NCBI GenBank assembly: GCA_902496505.1
Contig: CABVBB010000070.1
Coordinates: 1-8,303, forward strand
Reading direction: 5' to 3'
From: an uncultured Peptococcaceae bacterium
Lineage (GTDB): Bacteria; Bacillota; Peptococcia; Peptococcales; Peptococcaceae
Length of the DNA: 8,303 nucleotides
In this document: piece after piece, positions 7,313-8,303 of the stretch
How positions within the stretch are numbered: position 1 is the stretch's first letter
Layout: each line of letters opens with the position of its first letter
Made by a program: the position numbers and the translations under genes
Notes under the pieces: generated by a model
Seen by the model: the letters and a program-made list of their open reading frames with translations, nothing else
The model's database searches: none
What the model was told of the DNA's origin: nothing

Positions 7313-7358
7313 GAGGCCAGCCGTATGCGGAGAAAACCACGCGGCTGGCCTCATTTTT
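7313..7358 (+). terminator. Rho-independent terminator after murB
   Basis: A perfect 11-bp GC-rich stem, GAGGCCAGCCG (7313-7323) with CGGCTGGCCTC (7342-7352), encloses an 18-base loop. It is followed after one A by five T residues (7354-7358). It begins nine bases after the murB stop. There is no A-run directly before the left arm, so it should act on + strand transcription only. It marks the end of the precursor-synthesis transcription unit. Confidence 0.9.
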
Positions 7359-7485
7359 GGCAAGAATAGGGGCAGAAGGCGCTTTCCAGAGCCGCTCAAA
7401 AGTTACATTTTGATGACGATTGACAAGAAGCGCTCAAATTAAGGCAAATCCCTTGGAAAATATAAAATTTCAACAAGAGAAGCAT
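7359..7485 (+). other. Noncoding spacer upstream of the ftsQ promoter
   Basis: No convincing gene lies in this stretch; the longest ATG frame I noticed has nine codons. It has an AT-rich block at about 7455-7473, upstream of the -35, which could act as an UP element. Within it TTGGAA (7454-7459) and TTTCAA (7469-7474) form imperfect inverted arms. A perfect TTGACA at 7420-7425 has no good -10 at the right distance. An 8-base direct repeat is listed separately. Confidence 0.5.
7393..7438 (+). repeat. 8-base direct repeat CGCTCAAA, two copies
   Basis: CGCTCAAA occurs at 7393-7400 and 7431-7438, 38 bases apart start to start, in the spacer before the ftsQ promoter. The spacing is near four helical turns less a few bases, so the copies are not exactly in phase. 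I recognise no regulator with this site, and chance is possible. Confidence 0.35.
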
Positions 7486-7514
7486 TAGACAGCGGGGCCA
7501 TCCTTTGCTATAAT
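7486..7514 (+). promoter_or_regulatory. Strong extended -10 promoter for ftsQ
   Basis: TAGACA (7486-7491, 5 of 6 to TTGACA) and a perfect TATAAT (7509-7514) are 17 bases apart. TG at 7506-7507 with one intervening base makes an extended -10 (TGCTATAAT). Transcription should start near 7521, about 45 bases before the ftsQ GTG. This is the best promoter in the window, directly downstream of a terminator. Confidence 0.85.
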
Positions 7515-7554
7515 AAATCATACGTAGATCGTCAAGGTGTTCAAAAAATAAAGA

Positions 7555-7562
7555 GTTGGTGA
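7555..7562 (+). promoter_or_regulatory. Ribosome binding site of ftsQ
   Basis: GTTGGTGA ends three bases before the GTG start. Its TGA (7560-7562) is also an in-frame stop, so translation of ftsQ cannot begin farther upstream. The same 8-mer precedes murB. Confidence 0.6.
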
Positions 7563-7565
7563 ATT

Positions 7566-8303
7566 GTGACTAAGGTAGTTGATTTAGCGGATTATAAAAA
7601 CAGGGCTGGACAAGCGCCGGAAGAGCAGCGGCCAGCTGGCGGGACTCCGCCTAAGCCGCCGAGAAGACGCTTACGTCTGCGTCTGCCTAAAGGACTGCTT
7701 CTGACTGCGCTAGGCATAGTAGGTATCTATCTGCTGCTTCATTCCCAGCTGTTTTCCGTGAAAACCATCGATGTGACAGGCAACAGCATCGTACCGGACG
7801 AAAAAATCGTGGAACTATCGGAAATCGCGGCAGGGGAAAGGCTTTACGCGGTGAATATAAAAGACAGCGCCAAAAAAATCGGCTATTATCCTTATGTGGA
7901 GTCGGTGACGGTCAAACGCAGACTGCCTGACCGCATCGTGATCGACATCGTCGAGCGCAAGCCGGTGGGCGCAGTGGTGACCACCAATGGTTACATCCAA
8001 GTCAGTGCAGACGGACGGCTTTTGTCTATCTCGCCGACTATTGGCAAATATAATTTACCAGTCATCAGCGGTGTCCAGCTTTCGGAGATACCGGCACCGG
8101 GCAATATCATCCAGAATGATAATTTGACCAAGGCGCTGCAGATCATTTCCGAAAGCGACCAGGAGCTTTTGAATAATTTGGCTGAGCTCAATGTCGGACA
8201 AGCTGATCAGGTCATGGCCTGTACCAATGAGGGTATTGAAATTCGTTTGGGGGATGTGGACGACATCGAGATCCGCTTATTAGATCTCAATGATATTTTA
8301 AAA
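7566..8303 (+). CDS. ftsQ: FtsQ/DivIB, divisome scaffold protein (5' part, runs off window)
   Basis: FtsQ (DivIB in Gram-positives) is a bitopic membrane protein that links early and late divisome proteins, with FtsL and FtsB/DivIC. The frame runs 246 codons from a GTG to the window end without a stop. The cytoplasmic tail (1-41) is rich in Pro and Arg, with a basic stretch PPRRRLRLRLPK just before the membrane. A single membrane segment spans about 42-59 (GLLLTALGIVGIYLLL). An extracytoplasmic POTRA domain follows at about 63-133, beginning FSVKTIDVTGN and ending RRLPDRIVIDIVERKP, both typical of the family. The beta domain follows, with a recognisable GYIQVSADGRLL turn at 142-153. The start is fixed by an in-frame TGA six bases upstream and a GTTGGTGA site. 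Little of the protein should be missing. Sequence of this family diverges fast, so the call rests on architecture plus position. Confidence 0.9.
   Translation, partial: MTKVVDLADYKNRAGQAPEEQRPAGGTPPKPPRRRLRLRLPKGLLLTALGIVGIYLLLHSQLFSVKTIDVTGNSIVPDEKIVELSEIAAGERLYAVNIKDSAKKIGYYPYVESVTVKRRLPDRIVIDIVERKPVGAVVTTNGYIQVSADGRLLSISPTIGKYNLPVISGVQLSEIPAPGNIIQNDNLTKALQIISESDQELLNNLAELNVGQADQVMACTNEGIEIRLGDVDDIEIRLLDLNDILK

Noticed and set aside
7420..7448. Promoter built on the perfect TTGACA at 7420
   Set aside because: No sequence at 16-18 bases downstream resembles TATAAT by more than about three of six positions, and a far better promoter lies at 7486-7514.
1..8303. Mobile element, CRISPR array, tRNA or phage gene
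   Set aside because: I looked for terminal inverted repeats, regularly spaced repeats, tRNA-like cloverleaf segments and transposase or integrase motifs and saw none; the coding content is continuous core dcw genes.

Overview
This window is a stretch of a bacterial division and cell-wall (dcw) cluster. All genes are on the + strand, in the order murF (3' end only) - mraY - murD - ftsW - murG - murC - murB - ftsQ (5' end only). Every complete gene has near-canonical family motifs and a normal length. The first seven are packed with spacings of 4 to about 110 bases. I see no tRNA, rRNA, CRISPR array, insertion sequence, phage gene or foreign-looking insert. The window is mostly conserved core machinery, and I did not find a novel system; what is worth a second look lies in the two AT-rich intergenic spacers and in a few start-site and motif details.

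Organism: the protein types (type II MurB, a compact FtsW, a short DivIB-like FtsQ) and the gene order (murG-murC-murB-ftsQ, with no ddl between murB and ftsQ) suggest a Firmicutes-type bacterium. The coding DNA is moderately GC-rich. My best guess is a Negativicutes member (Veillonellales/Selenomonadales/Acidaminococcales), but this is inference from general resemblance and is held weakly.

Layout: bases 1-3743 carry murF, mraY, murD and ftsW as a tight block. The stop codon of murF lies inside the ribosome binding site of mraY. Bases 3744-3852 form an AT-rich spacer with a plausible sigma-A-type promoter, a short palindrome between its hexamers and a 9-base direct repeat. Bases 3853-7303 carry murG, murC and murB. 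Bases 7313-7358 are a strong rho-independent terminator that closes this unit. Bases 7359-7565 are a regulatory spacer with a near-consensus extended -10 promoter, followed by ftsQ, which starts with GTG and runs off the end of the window.

How the genes work together: MurB completes UDP-MurNAc; MurC adds L-Ala, MurD adds D-Glu, and MurF adds the terminal dipeptide. MraY transfers the phospho-MurNAc-pentapeptide to undecaprenyl phosphate to give lipid I. MurG adds GlcNAc to give lipid II. FtsW, a SEDS glycosyltransferase, polymerises lipid II at the septum. FtsQ (DivIB) is the bitopic scaffold of the divisome. The terminator and promoter between murB and ftsQ suggest that division genes downstream (expected ftsA and ftsZ, not visible here) are transcribed separately from the precursor-synthesis genes.
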